Assembly (NCBI GenBank): GCA_025642065.1
Contig: JAODUP010000467.1
Span: 209,501-273,500 of the forward strand
Reading direction: 5' to 3'
Source: Paralvinella palmiformis
Taxonomy: Eukaryota > Annelida > Polychaeta > Terebellida > Alvinellidae
Length of the DNA stretch: 64,000 nt
In this document: piece after piece, positions 14,900 to 27,566 of the stretch
How the letters are laid out: each line of letters opens with the position of its first letter
Numbering within the stretch: position 1 is the stretch's first letter
Position numbers and translations under genes: made by a program
Notes under the pieces: model-generated
Databases searched by the model: none
The model's input: the letters and a program-made list of their open reading frames with translations, nothing else
Told to the model about the DNA's origin: nothing

Positions 14900-15365
14900 G
14901 ATATGTAGGTAGCTAGGTAGGTAGATAGGTAGGTAGATAGGTTGATAGGTAGGAAGATAGATAGATATGTAGATAGGTATAGAGGTATACAGGTAGATAG
15001 ATAGGTAGATAGGTAGATATGTAGGTAGATAGATAGCTATGTAGGTAGATAGGTAAATAAATAGGTAGATAGGTAGGTTGATAGATAGATAGATAGGTAG
15101 GTAGATGGGTAGATAGGTAGGTAGATAGGTAGGTAGATACTTAGGTATATATGTAGGTACATATGTAGGTAGGTAGGTAGGTAGGTAGGTAGGTAGGTAG
15201 GTAGGTAGGTAGAGGTAGGTAGATAGGAATAGAGGTATATAGGTAGATAGATAGATAGATAGGTAGATATATAGGTAAGTAAATGAGTAGGTAGATTGGT
15301 AGATAGGTAGGCAGATAGGTAGATAGGTAGGTAGATAGGTAAAAAAAGTAGGTAGATACCTAGAT
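14825..15365. repeat. (GATA)n grading into (GTAG)n array
   Basis: Starts as pure (TAGA)n for about 70 bp, becomes mixed GATA/GGTA, then pure (GTAG)n at 15171-15211, then mixed. No gene; an open frame of Leu/Pro/Thr/Tyr on the minus strand is a by-product. Confidence 0.95.
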
Positions 15366-15904
15366 ATATCCAAAGAGACAGGCAGGCAAGTAGATTGGTA
15401 GACAGACAAAGACATGATTCAAAAACCGACTCTAGCAGATAGAGAGGTTTGGTTATAGACAGACTGGTAGAGAAACAACAATAACTGCTTCATTTTAGAC
15501 GTCAACATGACAGGAATGTCGATATGACGAAGATTTAAAAAAACATCTAAGTGGAAAACTCTTCTTTAACATCAATATATCATGAACCTGGGTACAGGTA
15601 GCACTTAGTCAGATTATTATTTATTTGAAAGATTTTATTTATGATGATATCTAATGACTAAGCTTTCTATATTCTGACAATAACTAACTTTTTTATTGAT
15701 TGGATTTGTTCCTTTGTTGTCCGCTTAAGGCATGAAGATTGATAACAGATATACATCATCTTACTGCTAATGAAATGTTGACAGCTAATGATAACAATGT
15801 AATATTTCCATGTAATGTTTCATTATATTATATCGTTTGCCAATTTCTATAGTTGGTTTATCTATTTGTGATTAGGTGGTTGGGTGATTGGGTGGTTGGT
15901 TGGT

Positions 15905-16098
15905 GGGTGAGTGAGTGAGTGAGTGAGTGAGTGAGTGAGTGAGTGAGTGAGTGAGTGAGTGAGTGAGTGAGTGAGTGAGTGAGGATGAGTGAGTGGGGGG
16001 TGGTGAGTGAGTGAGTGAGTGAGTGAGTGAGTGAGGAGCTGAGTGAGTGAGTGAGTGAGTGAGTGAGTGAGTGAGTGAGTGAGTGAGTGAGTGAGTGA
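15905..16098. repeat. (GTGA)n array, intergenic
   Basis: Nearly pure tetranucleotide with a short GGATGAGTGAGTGGGGGGTG interruption; GTGA on the plus strand. Confidence 0.95.
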
Positions 16099-16099
16099 C

Positions 16100-18310
16100 G
16101 TACCATTAGACACTACCGCTGGCAGTGAAGAACACGTGCGTGTGGTTCAATGGTTAGTTACTACATACATAGGATAACTACTTTGACACAACAGTTTACA
16201 TTCAACAGTAATTTTCTATTGGTCAAAAGAAACCTATATATACAAAACATTTCGACATCAAAGATGTTGATCTCAGCTTTAATCTGGGTTAAAATAATTA
16301 AACAAATCCTAAATATATTAATCGTATCGATAGACTTTCGACAGGTCTGGCGTCGCAAGTTGTTCTCTAACCTGAGTGAAATGTTAGACCTTTATAGGCC
16401 TTCGGTGTGTTGATCAGCATTACAGTTTATTGAACACATGAGACAATGTACAACAACTCGATATGGAAGCAGTAAATTGACGTAGCTCCAAAAAACAATT
16501 GCAAGTGTCTTGGGATCTAAATTAAAGCACCTATCCGCTTGATCTATTTGACCTATAACCGAGAACAGCGGATTACAGGCATATCTCCAATACTGCGAAT
16601 GACACGTCGGGATTACAATTTTCCTACATCAGTGTAACCTAATTACTCATAATATGGGAAAAAAACTCTGTCCGCAGCTTAATACCCATGGAGATGTCTG
16701 CTGGAGTAACAAATGCCTCCAGGAGTATAAATCCATTAAACAGCATGGTATGAATTAATAGGTCGTTTCCCAGACCACATAAGAGGACAACAATATGGAT
16801 TCTACATTATACAAAGCAAAGCTAATAGACTCAAACATGTTGTAATAACGACATAACTTTCTTACATTGGTGTAATAAGAAATATTTATCAGAATCATAA
16901 ACAAACATCAGAAATACGGACAGAGCAAGCCTCCATCCCATCATTTAGCACATCAGGGTAAAAAATATGTAATTTCGACGGGCAGGAAAATATTTCACAC
17001 AAAATTAAAATTTTAGTATCTAGTTTATGATCACCCGAATTATTTTTAAAATAGCTACTAACCACGGCACACTGACCATGGCTAACATTTAGGTCCTCTT
17101 TCCTTCTAAAGAAATTCGAAAGATGTATTGAAGTCCCCTATTTATTTAAGCCGTTTATTCTAGATAGCGATACGTGATGATCATACAATACTAGTTGCTG
17201 GGGTATTGTTTCGTCGCTCAGACGATAGAATATCAAAGGTTGACAATTCCTATCATGTTAAGTAAACCACATGGTAAAATACTACCTGATTGATAATACT
17301 AATGTTAGTCGATTTTTAATTGTTGGATAAAGAATAATGGAAAAATCTTTTACTTTTGAAAGACATCAATTATCCAGACAGGTGAAGAGTTGGATGTTGG
17401 TTAGTTGGCTAGTTGATTGATTGGACTATTGATCGATTGGTCGATCGGTCGGTCGGTAAATTGGTGGGTCCATCGATCAATTTGTTGGTTGATTGATTGG
17501 TTGTTTAATTGGCCGATCAGGCAATTGATCGGTCGGTCAATCGGTTGGTCTGTTAGTTGGTTGGTTGGTCAGTCAGTTGGTTGGTTGGTTGGTTGCTTAG
17601 CTGGTTGATTAGCTGGTTGGTTAATTGGTTGGTTAACTGGATTGTTGATTTACCGATTAACTGATTGATTAGCTGGTTGGTTAGTTGGTTGATTAGCTGG
17701 TTGGTTAGTTGGTTGGTTAGTTGGTTGGTTAACTGGACTGTTGATTTGCTGGTTAGCTGATTGATTAGCTGGTTGGTTAGCTGGTTGATTAGCTGGTCGG
17801 TTGGTTGGTTGGTTGGTCGGTCGATTGGCTGGTTGGTTGCTCGGTCGGTGTCTACAATGTCATCTGTTGTTTATGTTTAATATCGTCGACCTGCGCCAAC
17901 ATATTCCATTAACTCGCCATCCATAGGAGCATTAAATCAAGTAGTGACCAATGCAAAGTATTGTACCTCGTATCACAATATATTATTGAAGATACGTCGT
18001 GAATGGCGACCTCAGAAAGTAAGTACGGAAATAAAAATAACTTATTCGCAGAGCTTTGTCTTGTTTATGGAATATTGTAAATAGAAGGGGTAATGGGTTA
18101 TTCGGGAAATGTACCACAAGTGTAACTGACGATTAAGTGAGAAATGTAGAAATATAGAAATGGGAGGGGTGATGAATAATGTGTTAAATCCAAATAACGC
18201 GGTGCGTGTTATATAAGAAAAGGTCTATGACTTAGTAAGACATTTGACCTTCAGCATAGAAATGGTCGGTAAATGAAGCTACTAACAATCAGAGAGATAA
18301 ATACAGTGAA
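16100..18310. repeat. Dispersed repeat family C, copy 1 (interrupted)
   Basis: 16.09-16.20 kb (CCATTAGACAC..., ATATGGTTCA-like) and 17.87-18.31 kb (CTTGTTTATGGAATAT, TTTGACCTTCAGCATAGAAATG) match 26.72-26.82 and 26.98-27.41 kb in the same order. The middle is divergent and holds a GGTT-type array. Coding content not recognised. Confidence 0.5.
17396..17850. repeat. Degenerate GGTT/GATT minisatellite
   Basis: About 450 bp of 4-mer blocks (TTGG, TTGA, CTGG, TCGG) organised into a higher-order unit like TTGGTTGATTAGCTGGTTGG. It shifts from CG-containing TCGG/TCGA in the first 150 bp to AGCTGG-type later. Confidence 0.85.
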
Positions 18311-18320
18311 AAGGTGATGT

Positions 18321-18325
<5 letters not shown>

Positions 18326-18366
<41 letters not shown>
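18326..18366. repeat. (AT)n microsatellite
   Basis: Directly follows repeat family C copy 1, where copy 2 has CCGATATAACAATAAT. Confidence 0.9.
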
Positions 18367-18369
<3 letters not shown>

Positions 18370-19023
18370 ATATCCGACTGTGAAAGCACATAAAGATAGT
18401 TCCTTTTAGATGTTAACATTATATCAGGTAATTAATATTAGAGTGTATGACTGTTTGTATGAACAACGAAATAATTATATCTGAACTAGTATTATAGTCT
18501 AAAATTTAAAAACGAAAATTAGTTGAACGAAATTATCTCACAGCTCTAACAAAATAGTATTTTTCGTGTGAAAATTCAAAATTATGATATAATATTTGAC
18601 GATTATAGTTGTCTCCAATCTGATAGGAAGTAATCTGAAAAACGTTTTTAATTTGTCTATTGTACAAAATAGAGGTTAATATGTACTACTTTACTGTATA
18701 GATTTAACCTATTTACTTGTGTATCTAACATCAAATATATTGCTATTGGTATCTTGATATGACCTCCCTGAATCAATTAAGTATTACAACATCAGCCCAA
18801 CTCCATAAGGAGCATAGAGATCACAGAAGAACTTATTTCATCACCTGTTATTGTTCACTTTAGCCAGTTTCCTATCTACATCACATAAAACTGGTGCGTT
18901 TAGAAACTACACCAGTCTCAACAGAATTATCAAGAATACTTGAGCACAAAATTGCAATATCTAGAATTCAAAAAATATTAAGTATCACATTTACAGCCAT
19001 TATAGACGTATTTGGTCAGAATT

Positions 19024-19033
19024 TGTATTATTA

Positions 19034-19064
<31 letters not shown>

Positions 19065-19066
19065 CA
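19024..19066. repeat. (ATT)n tract
   Basis: About 14 copies of TTA within the copy 2 LINE-related repeat. Confidence 0.85.
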
Positions 19067-19568
19067 GCATTATACATTCGATTACACCACTTCCTACTGA
19101 TATTAATTCTGTGAGCCCTCTGCTTTCCATGAAAACATTTAAAAACAATCATTTTGGGAACGACAAAATAGTATGTTTTTCCCCCAAAACAATAGTTTAT
19201 CATCATTTTTCTTTGGTTCCTAGTTTGTAAAATTATTTTAGCGATTACAACAGCCAATAGGCAGAGATATGTGGCTGCTTGTAGGCCTGTGCTTAATTTG
19301 GTCAGGCTTCATTAGCATCGATCTTTTTTGTTAATGACGCAATATCTCCACAAAGGTAGATGATTAATCGTTCAATTAGTGGAAATATTTGCTAATAAAA
19401 ACCATGTAATAGGTAGGTGGAGAAATAATTGATAGAAAAGTGTACTTCAGGTGAATAAAGACACGTCGTGGTTTATGACTAGGGCCTTTAAAAACAGAAC
19501 AACGGTACTCGGTAAAGTGATTTAGTTGTGTCTGAAATGTGAAGAGTTAATTTCCATACTAGGCCATA

Positions 19569-19664
19569 ACGCACGCACAGATACGCACACACACACACGC
19601 GCGCACACACACACACAGAGATAGAGACACACACAGATATATAAATATATATAGATAGATAGAT

Positions 19665-19701
<37 letters not shown>

Positions 19702-19706
19702 GATAG

Positions 19707-19769
<63 letters not shown>

Positions 19770-19780
19770 CGCACACACTT
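19569..19780. repeat. Compound microsatellite (CA)n-(GATA)n-(GA)n
   Basis: About 210 bp: CA with CG variants, then ATAG/GATAGATA, then pure GA, then a short CGCACACAC. Confidence 0.95.
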
Positions 19781-20419
19781 TCATAAACATACAAATATCT
19801 TATCAATATGCTTGTCTTTTATTATTAATCTGTGAAAGCAGTCTTGAACAAGGTCAGTTTTGAGAAGAGATTTAAACTTTTTCAAGAGACTACGCATTTC
19901 TAATATCCACTAGTAACTGTTTCCGTTAAGTGTGGGGGGGGGGCGGCTTCGACACTAAAGCCGCAATAGTCATATGACTTCAGCCGAGACACAGGTAACT
20001 GCAATATTACCTGATGACTTAAGTTTTGTGGGGACTTTCTTGGGGGCATGAATTCACACAGGCATTCAGATGTCAGGTCATTGATAGGTTTATATAATTA
20101 TAGATAGATTATAGATTTATTAGTAAAATCTTGAAATGAATACGCTTTTTTACATGCAGCCAATGTAGTTTTTGAAGAGTTTTGATCATATTTTCGAATA
20201 GTTGTCATCAGGCTAGCCCCCCCTACTCTTAATTAGCTGGAGATGATTCATGTTATAATAAGATATACCATATAAAAGGAAGCTACAAAAGTCTATACGA
20301 TACTAAAATTAGGTCAGAGGAGCCCCATTAAATCTGAAAATGTACAAATCTCCGTTGTTCTTACATCTTTAATTTTTGTTTATATTTGCCGCCATCAGTA
20401 TTTGCCGAATATCAGTAAA

Positions 20420-20710
20420 AATAAAACCGCCTCTGTGGATTATGGGTAAGAGCGTGGGACTTTCTTACTCATGGTTATCCTGTGCGGGAGGTCGGGGTTT
20501 CGAATCCCGGTCGTGGCACTAAAGTAGGAGGAGATTTTCATCCAACCAGGCAACTGGCAAGGTTTTCTCCGCCGAATATGCCATATATTGTAAATTCAAG
20601 ATTTATTTAGAATTAGTCCCCGTAGTGAAGCAGTAAATTACAGACCAGACCATGTGCGTCTCCCTCATTTCAGGTAGCTAAGCCACGTTAAATAACTCCC
20701 ACTGCGGCCA
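20420..20710 (+). mobile_element. tRNA-derived SINE, family B
   Basis: Head has an A-box-like GGATTATGGGTAAGAGCGTGG and a near-consensus B box (GGTTTCGAATCCCGG) 60 bp later. The body (AGGAGGAGATTTTCATCC, CAACTGGCAAGGTTTTC) is unrelated to family A. Spacing is tRNA-like but the acceptor-stem pairing is poor, so it is a SINE rather than a working tRNA gene. Confidence 0.65.
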
Positions 20711-20783
20711 TTATTAGATCGTGAACACGCTGAAGCCATTCAGTTCCTTTACCTGATTATTGACCAAACATGTCTTTTAACCT

Positions 20784-20814
<31 letters not shown>

Positions 20815-23133
20815 TAATTTATGATCAACCGGAAAGAATAGAATTTCTTAACCGAACCAACGTTATTTCTGAACAGCGACCATTGATTTTAATAAATGTT
20901 TGTCTAGACGGAAAACAACTGCCCATTCAATGATTTTAGATAAAAGTTATATTTTGAAACAGGCCTGTAATTGATTAGAACATAATACTTCAGACTGAGT
21001 GGTGCGTTTTTTTTATATTAATGGTTTTACAAGTGATTCTTTCGTAGATCTTTAGGAAAATAGCTAGAAATAACTATTTTAACTGTGTTTGTAATATGAC
21101 TAATCAGAACATATATGACCTTTTCATCAAATGACTGATATTAGTCACTATAGGAGGCTGAAATAGCTCAATGATAAACATGCAAGATTCTTCTATCCAT
21201 GCTTTTGGAGGGAACCGATCATGTAAATTTAATCTTTTAACAGAATATGCGATCCTGATCCACACAGCCGTTCACTATACCTTCTGTTTCCCTTTGTGAC
21301 GTGTATATCTTTATTGTACGATGTAAGTTTGAGACTGTTTTTTCACAAACGTCACCATATTTCTAGATTATAACAAAATAGTTTGAGGGGAATTTAATCC
21401 CAAACACCCCCTCCACCTCACCCGAAAATAACTCATACACCCGAGACAGGCTGGAAAATTCAATAGTTTAGGATGGACAAAAGAAGATTTATTCACATTT
21501 CCCCAAATCATTATCTGATAAATGAGACGAAAACTTAGACATGATAAATCCCCTACTGTAAAGTACTGTTTCTCCTTATATAAATATAAATAAAAAAATG
21601 TTCAGCGTTTGTATTTAAATAAGGTTTTGGCGTTGTTATTTATGTACCTGTTTTTTTATGCAATTATTCGAGTTTTCACTGAATCTGCAATACAAATCGG
21701 GGTTTTGTACGTTATGCATCTCGTCCACTACAGTTTCATATGGAATCAAAGGATTTTTAGCATGAAAAAGTCTTGAAATATTTTTAGAAATGTTTATTTC
21801 ACTGAAGCAACATATTATCTATAGATAGTTGTTTTGGTTCTTGTGATAGTACTTACCACATTAATAAAACGATAGCCTATTTTACGACATCTACTTTTAA
21901 GGTGAAATTGATTAGATTATTCGAAAATTCGAATGCTCCTGTTCATAGATTCTTAGTATTTGTGTGTTAAAGCCATAGTTAGTAGCGTCATTTAGCTCAT
22001 TTTGTATCCAGTTTGGTGTCCATGTTACAGATACAATTTTCTGCGTATTGAGCAGAATAAAAGTGTTCTATCTAAAACAATAAAACTGCTTTGGTCTTTC
22101 CAATTATTGATTCTGAAAATATACTAAACATGGAAAGAAATTCACTAAAACAAACAAGGGAGTTACTATATTTTGAATTTTTAACCCCTATGTCACATTC
22201 TTAGGCACCAGATCCATAGAATGACCCATTTCCATTATCCTTATAGGTATATGGTAATATTCAAGGTCCCTCAATATACTATAATTAAGATCTACCAGTT
22301 GGTTAATATAATCTGGCGGATCTACTCCCGGTATTACCAAGAAAAAGATCCTTGTCAAATGATCTGTGTTTTCTGTAGGAAGTAACTTTAGCTCAAATAG
22401 ATTGTTTCTTTATGTATTCATTAATAACAATAAAAGCAATTATCAGACAGCAAAGAAGACACAGTCATTTCCTGATCAAACAGTCAAAATCATGGGATAT
22501 CACGAGATCTAAGGTGTCCATGTGTGAGTTTTGACAAATGCTGCCTAAGATTTGCTGATCTGAGAATGTCAGCCCTTGACAACATCAATTTTTATTGAAA
22601 TCACATAATATCAGCAGATGCCGACTGTTGATAGCGAAAGCGTCAATAAATTCTGAAACATTTTGAAGAAATCTCCAACTTTCATTTTTCTTAATTGGAT
22701 GTAACGGGTAAATAATAGTTACATAAACCCTTTTCCTCCGAGTTACAAAATTCAGTTGGTAATTTTCAAGACTTAACCTGACAACTCAGATGAGTTTCAC
22801 ATTTCAAAGAATCACGATGATTGTTAAGCACTACATTGCGTCTATACCGATTGTCATGGCAGGAATATGAACCCACACGATCTAACTCAGGTCAGCCATG
22901 CCATCCGTTCGACAAGATCTATTATTATATTAAATATAAACAATTAGACTGCATATAACTGTGTTTCAGTTGTCATGTAAATTAAACGGATAAATGTCAA
23001 TCTTGTCATTTTCCTGTCAGTTCAGGACTCACCAAATTTACATTTTCTTCTCAGAAATGAAAGAAATATTAAAATCTACGCAACCAACTGAACAAACTTC
23101 CAATGCACTTTTTCTTAATGCACACCTTTCCAA

Positions 23134-23149
23134 CACACACACACACACA

Positions 23150-23196
<47 letters not shown>

Positions 23197-23199
23197 ATA

Positions 23200-23264
<65 letters not shown>
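23134..23264. repeat. (CA)n-(TA)n compound microsatellite at the SINE boundary
   Basis: (CA)n to 23194, then (TA)n from 23201 to 23264, abutting SINE copy 1. Confidence 0.95.
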
Positions 23265-23266
<2 letters not shown>

Positions 23267-23452
23267 CTCCCGTGGTCTTATGGTAGCGTGTTGGACCACA
23301 GATCACTACTAACCGTGTTCGAATCTTGGCGTGGGCATATCTGAAGGGTGTTTCATCTTTGACTTCGCTTCATTACCTTTGGAGGTCGCTCGGCCCATTT
23401 AGCCTACCCAGTGCACAAAAGTGGCCATAAAACACCAATCATCATCATCATT
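23265..23452 (+). mobile_element. tRNA-derived SINE, family A, copy 1
   Basis: Head has an A box (TTATGGTAGCGTGTTGG) and B box (GTGTTCGAATC) of RNA polymerase III type, then a tRNA-unrelated body (GGGCATATCTGAAGG, GAGGTCGCTCGGCCC, TGCACAAAAGTGGCC) and an (ATC)n tail. Inserted at the edge of a (TA)n microsatellite, so its target duplication cannot be defined. Confidence 0.85.
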
Positions 23453-24008
23453 GTATGTATATCTTTCTACAACTTATTGTATTGTCTTTTAAGAACACTC
23501 TCACTCCGTCATATGTCATGTCTAGTCTACGGTAGACGAGCACTATATAATCAACTTCACGACTGGAATAACCAAGTGTAATCCGACGAACAAGATGTCA
23601 TACAGTATTACGTCAAAGTGAAATATATTATTTGTTCCTTAAATTGTAATGGATTGTTGTATATTTTCTAATATCGACTCGGATATATAATAAAATGTGA
23701 GTAAGTATTCTGATCATAACTTTTGTTTTGGTTAATCTCCAGAGAATATAGAATGTATAACTTCGTTGAGGAGCTGGCGCTCTTAGTATAAGTATATATA
23801 GTGTAGGGGGGGTCAGAGGGAGATGTGGGAAATGATGAATGGTGGGGGAGGGCCGAAGAGAAAGGGGAGGGAGTGTGGAGATAAGTACATAGTTATTTTT
23901 AAAGCCCGTTTTTCTCATATATGCATCCAGATAACCTGCTTATCGCTTTAGCACATTTAAATACCCAGATTCATGGAGAGGTGGACAAACAGCGATATTG
24001 ATGGTCAA

Positions 24009-24198
24009 TGATGATGATTGATTTTTTACGGCCACTTTTGTGCACAAGGTAGGCTAAATTGGCCGAGCGACTTCCAAAGGTAATGAGACGAAGTGAAAGA
24101 CGAAACAACCTTCAGATATGCCCACGCCGGGATTCGAACACGGGTGATAGTGATCTGTGGTCCAACACGCTACCGCTAGACCACGGAGGCGCCCCCCA
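24009..24198 (-). mobile_element. tRNA-derived SINE, family A, copy 2, with target-site duplication
   Basis: Full-length reverse copy: (ATC)n tail at the low end, B box GATTCGAACAC and A box CACGCTACCGCTAGACCAC at the high end. Flanked by the direct repeat ATATTGATGGTCAA (23995-24008 and 24199-24212), a clear target-site duplication. Confidence 0.9.
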
Positions 24199-24227
24199 AT
24201 ATTGATGGTCAACGAAACACAGAGTTA

Positions 24228-24230
<3 letters not shown>

Positions 24231-24273
<43 letters not shown>

Positions 24274-24279
24274 GAGAGA

Positions 24280-24327
<48 letters not shown>

Positions 24328-24361
24328 GAGAGAGAGAGTGAGAGAGAGAGAGAGAGAGAGA
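24231..24361. repeat. (GA)n microsatellite
   Basis: About 130 bp with TGAGAG interruptions; starts 19 bp after the target duplication of SINE copy 2. Confidence 0.95.
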
Positions 24362-25136
24362 TTAGAACACATGCCTGAAAAGACATCGGTGCATCAGCTG
24401 TATAAATCATTCAATGTACATACACCATTAATGTTAATTACATTAATCTTAATTAGATTAATGCTAATTACATCTGTAGTTTAGTATAATAAAGTGCCAA
24501 AGAAATATATCAGTATATTCCAACAGTGACAATATTACATCTATGTCTCTAATATTACATAAACAACTATCTCGTTGTAATAACTAATAGTACATCTGAT
24601 ATACTGTTAGATATTAAAGTTATATATATTGTATGGTTCTAAGCTGGGAACAGATTGTTGTAATGTTTCTCTATGACAACACAGCTAAATAATAGGACAT
24701 AAACTAGTTGTTTTCTAGTTAGCTATGGTTCATCCACTCTTTTTCTGTTATCCTCTCGAGAATCTACGGTGTATGGATTTCTTGGGGAGATGATATTAAT
24801 GTGTTTGTTACACAATGGATGAGAAGACAGACGGGGGGGAGAAACGGGGGAGAGAGAGGGCAGGGGGGATGTCAACATATGCCTCTCTCGTGTAATATGT
24901 TTTGAGTAAACTCCTTCAATAAATCTATCCAATGACATTTTATAATACGAACGGAATCCGGATATATTGATATATTTGACAAATGCATTTCATAAAGATA
25001 ATATATTGTGGTATAACAATATAGGACTAGATAGCTAGTGAATCTTAATTAGTACATTGATACGATATGTCGTTTCCTAAACTTCTCCAATATTTGCTGC
25101 TGTGTGTGTGCGTGCAGGAATGCGTCGTCAGTTTGA

Positions 25137-25137
<1 letters not shown>

Positions 25138-25201
<64 letters not shown>
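25138..25201. repeat. (TA)n microsatellite
   Basis: About 64 bp, immediately upstream of the RT relic at 25.2 kb. Confidence 0.95.
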
Positions 25202-25204
<3 letters not shown>

Positions 25205-26380
25205 AAAAAATTAAAAATAAAGATATATTGTATTAACATCAGTATGGATTTAGAGCAAAACAACTGTACCATTCATCCTATCATCCACTTTCTCGACCAT
25301 TGTGCAGAAGGAAATAAGAAAAATAGCCCAGAATACACCTTGGCGGTTTTCTGTGATATATCCAAAGATTTTGATGTGATAAATCGTGACATTTTACTCC
25401 ACAACTTAAATGCTTACGGTATTCGAGAGTTGTCAACACTTGGTTCGAGAATTATCTTTCAAATAGATCTCAGTACTTTGATATATGTCCCCCAAGGATC
25501 AATCCTTGATCCCCTACTTTTTCTAGTCTATGGAAATGACATTAGCAGCTCGTGTGGAAGTATATCTTATCTTTTCATCTACACAACAGTATACTGAGAT
25601 GAACAAACTTTATATGTAGTTTTGTGCTCACAGGTTATCTCTTAGCGCAAAGAAAACTAAATATATAATCATCAGACCTAAATATAAATCTCAACTTTTG
25701 AAAATAAATATACACTAATAAATGGAATTCCACCGAACAAGATGGGTAATGATTACGTCGAATCATCTATTAAGTTTCTCAGAATCTCAATAGATAAACA
25801 TCTCTCATGGCAAAAACATTTATCTCAAGTAAACAGTAAAATAGCTCGAGCTATGTTTTCTATCAAACAAGTTAAACGCATATTATCTCATGCTATACCA
25901 AGGAATCTCTACTTCGCCCTAATTCACCCTCATCTTTCTTATGGGATATTGGTATTGGGGAATGGCAAGCAAACTATACTCAGGGAAATAAAAGTACTCT
26001 AGAAACAGCCAATCCGCATCATATATAAAGCTGTTTTTAACAGCCATACTAACCCATTATTTCGTTCTTCTCAAATATTGAAACTAGACGATTTATATCA
26101 GTACATATCCTGTTTGTTCATGTTTGATTATGTAAACAACAATTCACCCATGTCTTTCAATAATGTTTTTTCCGTTAAATAAAGATGTTCAAATTAACAA
26201 TGAGACGTGTCAATCAAATCTAATGTATATTCAGCGATCTCCGTCGTGTTTCAGTAGTAACCTCCCATTATATAAATTACCCCAAATATGGAACAAATGG
26301 TCAAACCTAGCTTTGGGGGGGTACCTCGCGGAACCAATTAAAAAAATCTTAAAATCATCACTTGTACTTTCCTACTGAAG
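25200..26380 (+). pseudogene. Non-LTR reverse transcriptase fragment, different lineage
   Basis: The frame from about 25.24 to 25.60 kb encodes RT blocks: STIHPIIHFLDHC-like (here NCTIHPIIHFLDHC), LAVFCDISKDFDVINRDILL (palm A, with normal Ala replaced by Asp), and VPQGSILDPLLFLVYGND (block B/4). The YxDD block is absent or lost in a deletion at about 25.60 kb. A second frame (25.74-26.00 kb) gives FLRISIDKHLSWQKHL, the thumb region, and HPHLSYGILV. Frameshifts and stops break it. Better preserved than the 8-12 kb relics, and flanked on the left by a (TA)n tract. Confidence 0.7.
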
Positions 26381-26689
26381 TTAAACAATGTCAAAATTAA
26401 TTATGTCTTGATGTCACTGTGAATTATTACTTATCGCTGAATCTAGTATGTCGTTTTGTTGCCCTGTTCTTTTATCAACCAACTAATTATCATTATCAAC
26501 CTATGTAGTAGAAAGACATCCTTGGGTACGTACCTCTTTACTGACGAGAATACAGACCAATCCCGTTCGTTAAAATTTCCGGAAAAATTATTACCTTCAA
26601 GAAATTTTGTAACGTCTATGAGCAAAATGTCTGTAAGTTGAAATTGTGAAATAAACTATCTAACACTCACCGGGAAGCGGTTGGTCTAG

Positions 26690-27483
26690 GTTACGCACAA
26701 AAAGCGGAAGGAAACACAAAATGTGCCATTAGACACCACAGCTCGCAGTTAATAACACGTCCATATGGTTCAGTAGTAGGTTAACATATATACAAGTTAA
26801 ATACATAACAGTTTCAGTTGAGCACCATACAAAGTTGTGTACTACCGGCGTCGCTAAATTGATACCTATTGGTTACAGGTGTGTGTGTGTGTGTGTGTGT
26901 GATTTTTCAGTTCAAGAACACAAAGACGTTTTTATTTGTGAAGTCCTGCAGCTCGCGTACATTCTCTATGCGAGGTACAAGCCGTTCTTTATATTTAATA
27001 TCGTGATCCCAAGCGGGATATATTCCGTCACACCCTTATATATAGAAGCATTAAACCAAGTACCACAATATAGTACTGAGGAGATGTCGTGATCGTGAAT
27101 GACGACATAAGACAGGAAGTAAACACGGGTAAGGTGCCTTATTTCGACAACTTGATCTTGTTTATGGAATATCGTAAGTGAATAAGGTTATGGCTTATTG
27201 AAAATGGATGACTGGCGTGAACGTGAATAGGGTCGAGAACTTAATATGTGGTAAAAAAATGGGAGGGGAACATCTGTGTGGCGAGGTGCGTGCAATGTAC
27301 GGAAAAGATTTAGGACTTTCTGAGAAATTTGACCTTCAGCATAGAAATGATCAGTAAGTGAAACCACGGGTAGCTAGATAAACTAATAAAATAAATATGC
27401 CGTGCTCTGATATGACACCGATATAACAATAATAATAATAATAATAATAATAATGTGCATTCAATAAAGCGCCCTTACCAGCA

Positions 27484-27490
<7 letters not shown>
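26690..27490. repeat. Dispersed repeat family C, copy 2, ending in an (AAT)n tail
   Basis: Compact copy of the family seen at 16.1/17.9 kb. After CTCTGATATGACACCG comes (AAT)n (27428-27455) and TGCATTCAATAAAGCGCCCTTA, which on the minus strand reads as the GGGCGCTTTAT...(ATT)n 3' end common in invertebrate LINEs. This suggests an abutting minus-strand LINE tail. Confidence 0.45.

Positions 27491-27563
<73 letters not shown>
27484..27563. repeat. (GT)n microsatellite
   Basis: About 80 bp with TTTG and TTGT interruptions; a shorter GT tract lies at 26879-26901. Confidence 0.95.

Positions 27564-27566
<3 letters not shown>

Larger units (their letters stand above)
18780..22900 (-). pseudogene. 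Non-LTR retrotransposon relic, copy 2
   Basis: Similar to copy 1 in the same orientation at several blocks. 18.78-18.90 kb matches 4.64-4.76 kb. 19.28-19.53 kb matches 4.94-5.20 kb (shared CCATGTAATAGGTAG and ACAGAACAACGGTACTC). 19.85-20.08 kb matches 6.26-6.45 kb (RT C-terminus). 22.29-22.55 kb matches 7.05-7.32 kb (endonuclease). A second EN portion (YRRNVVLNNHRDSLKC) lies at about 22.79-22.85 kb. Microsatellites and a tRNA-SINE are inserted within. No open frame survives. Confidence 0.5.

Noticed and set aside
14816..15415. 199-codon minus-strand frame rich in Leu, Pro, Thr and Tyr
   Set aside because: Entirely generated by the (GATA)n/(GTAG)n array, which lacks stops in this frame.
20427..20516. 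Possible functional tRNA gene
   Set aside because: Good B box, but the acceptor and anticodon stems do not pair well and a SINE body follows.
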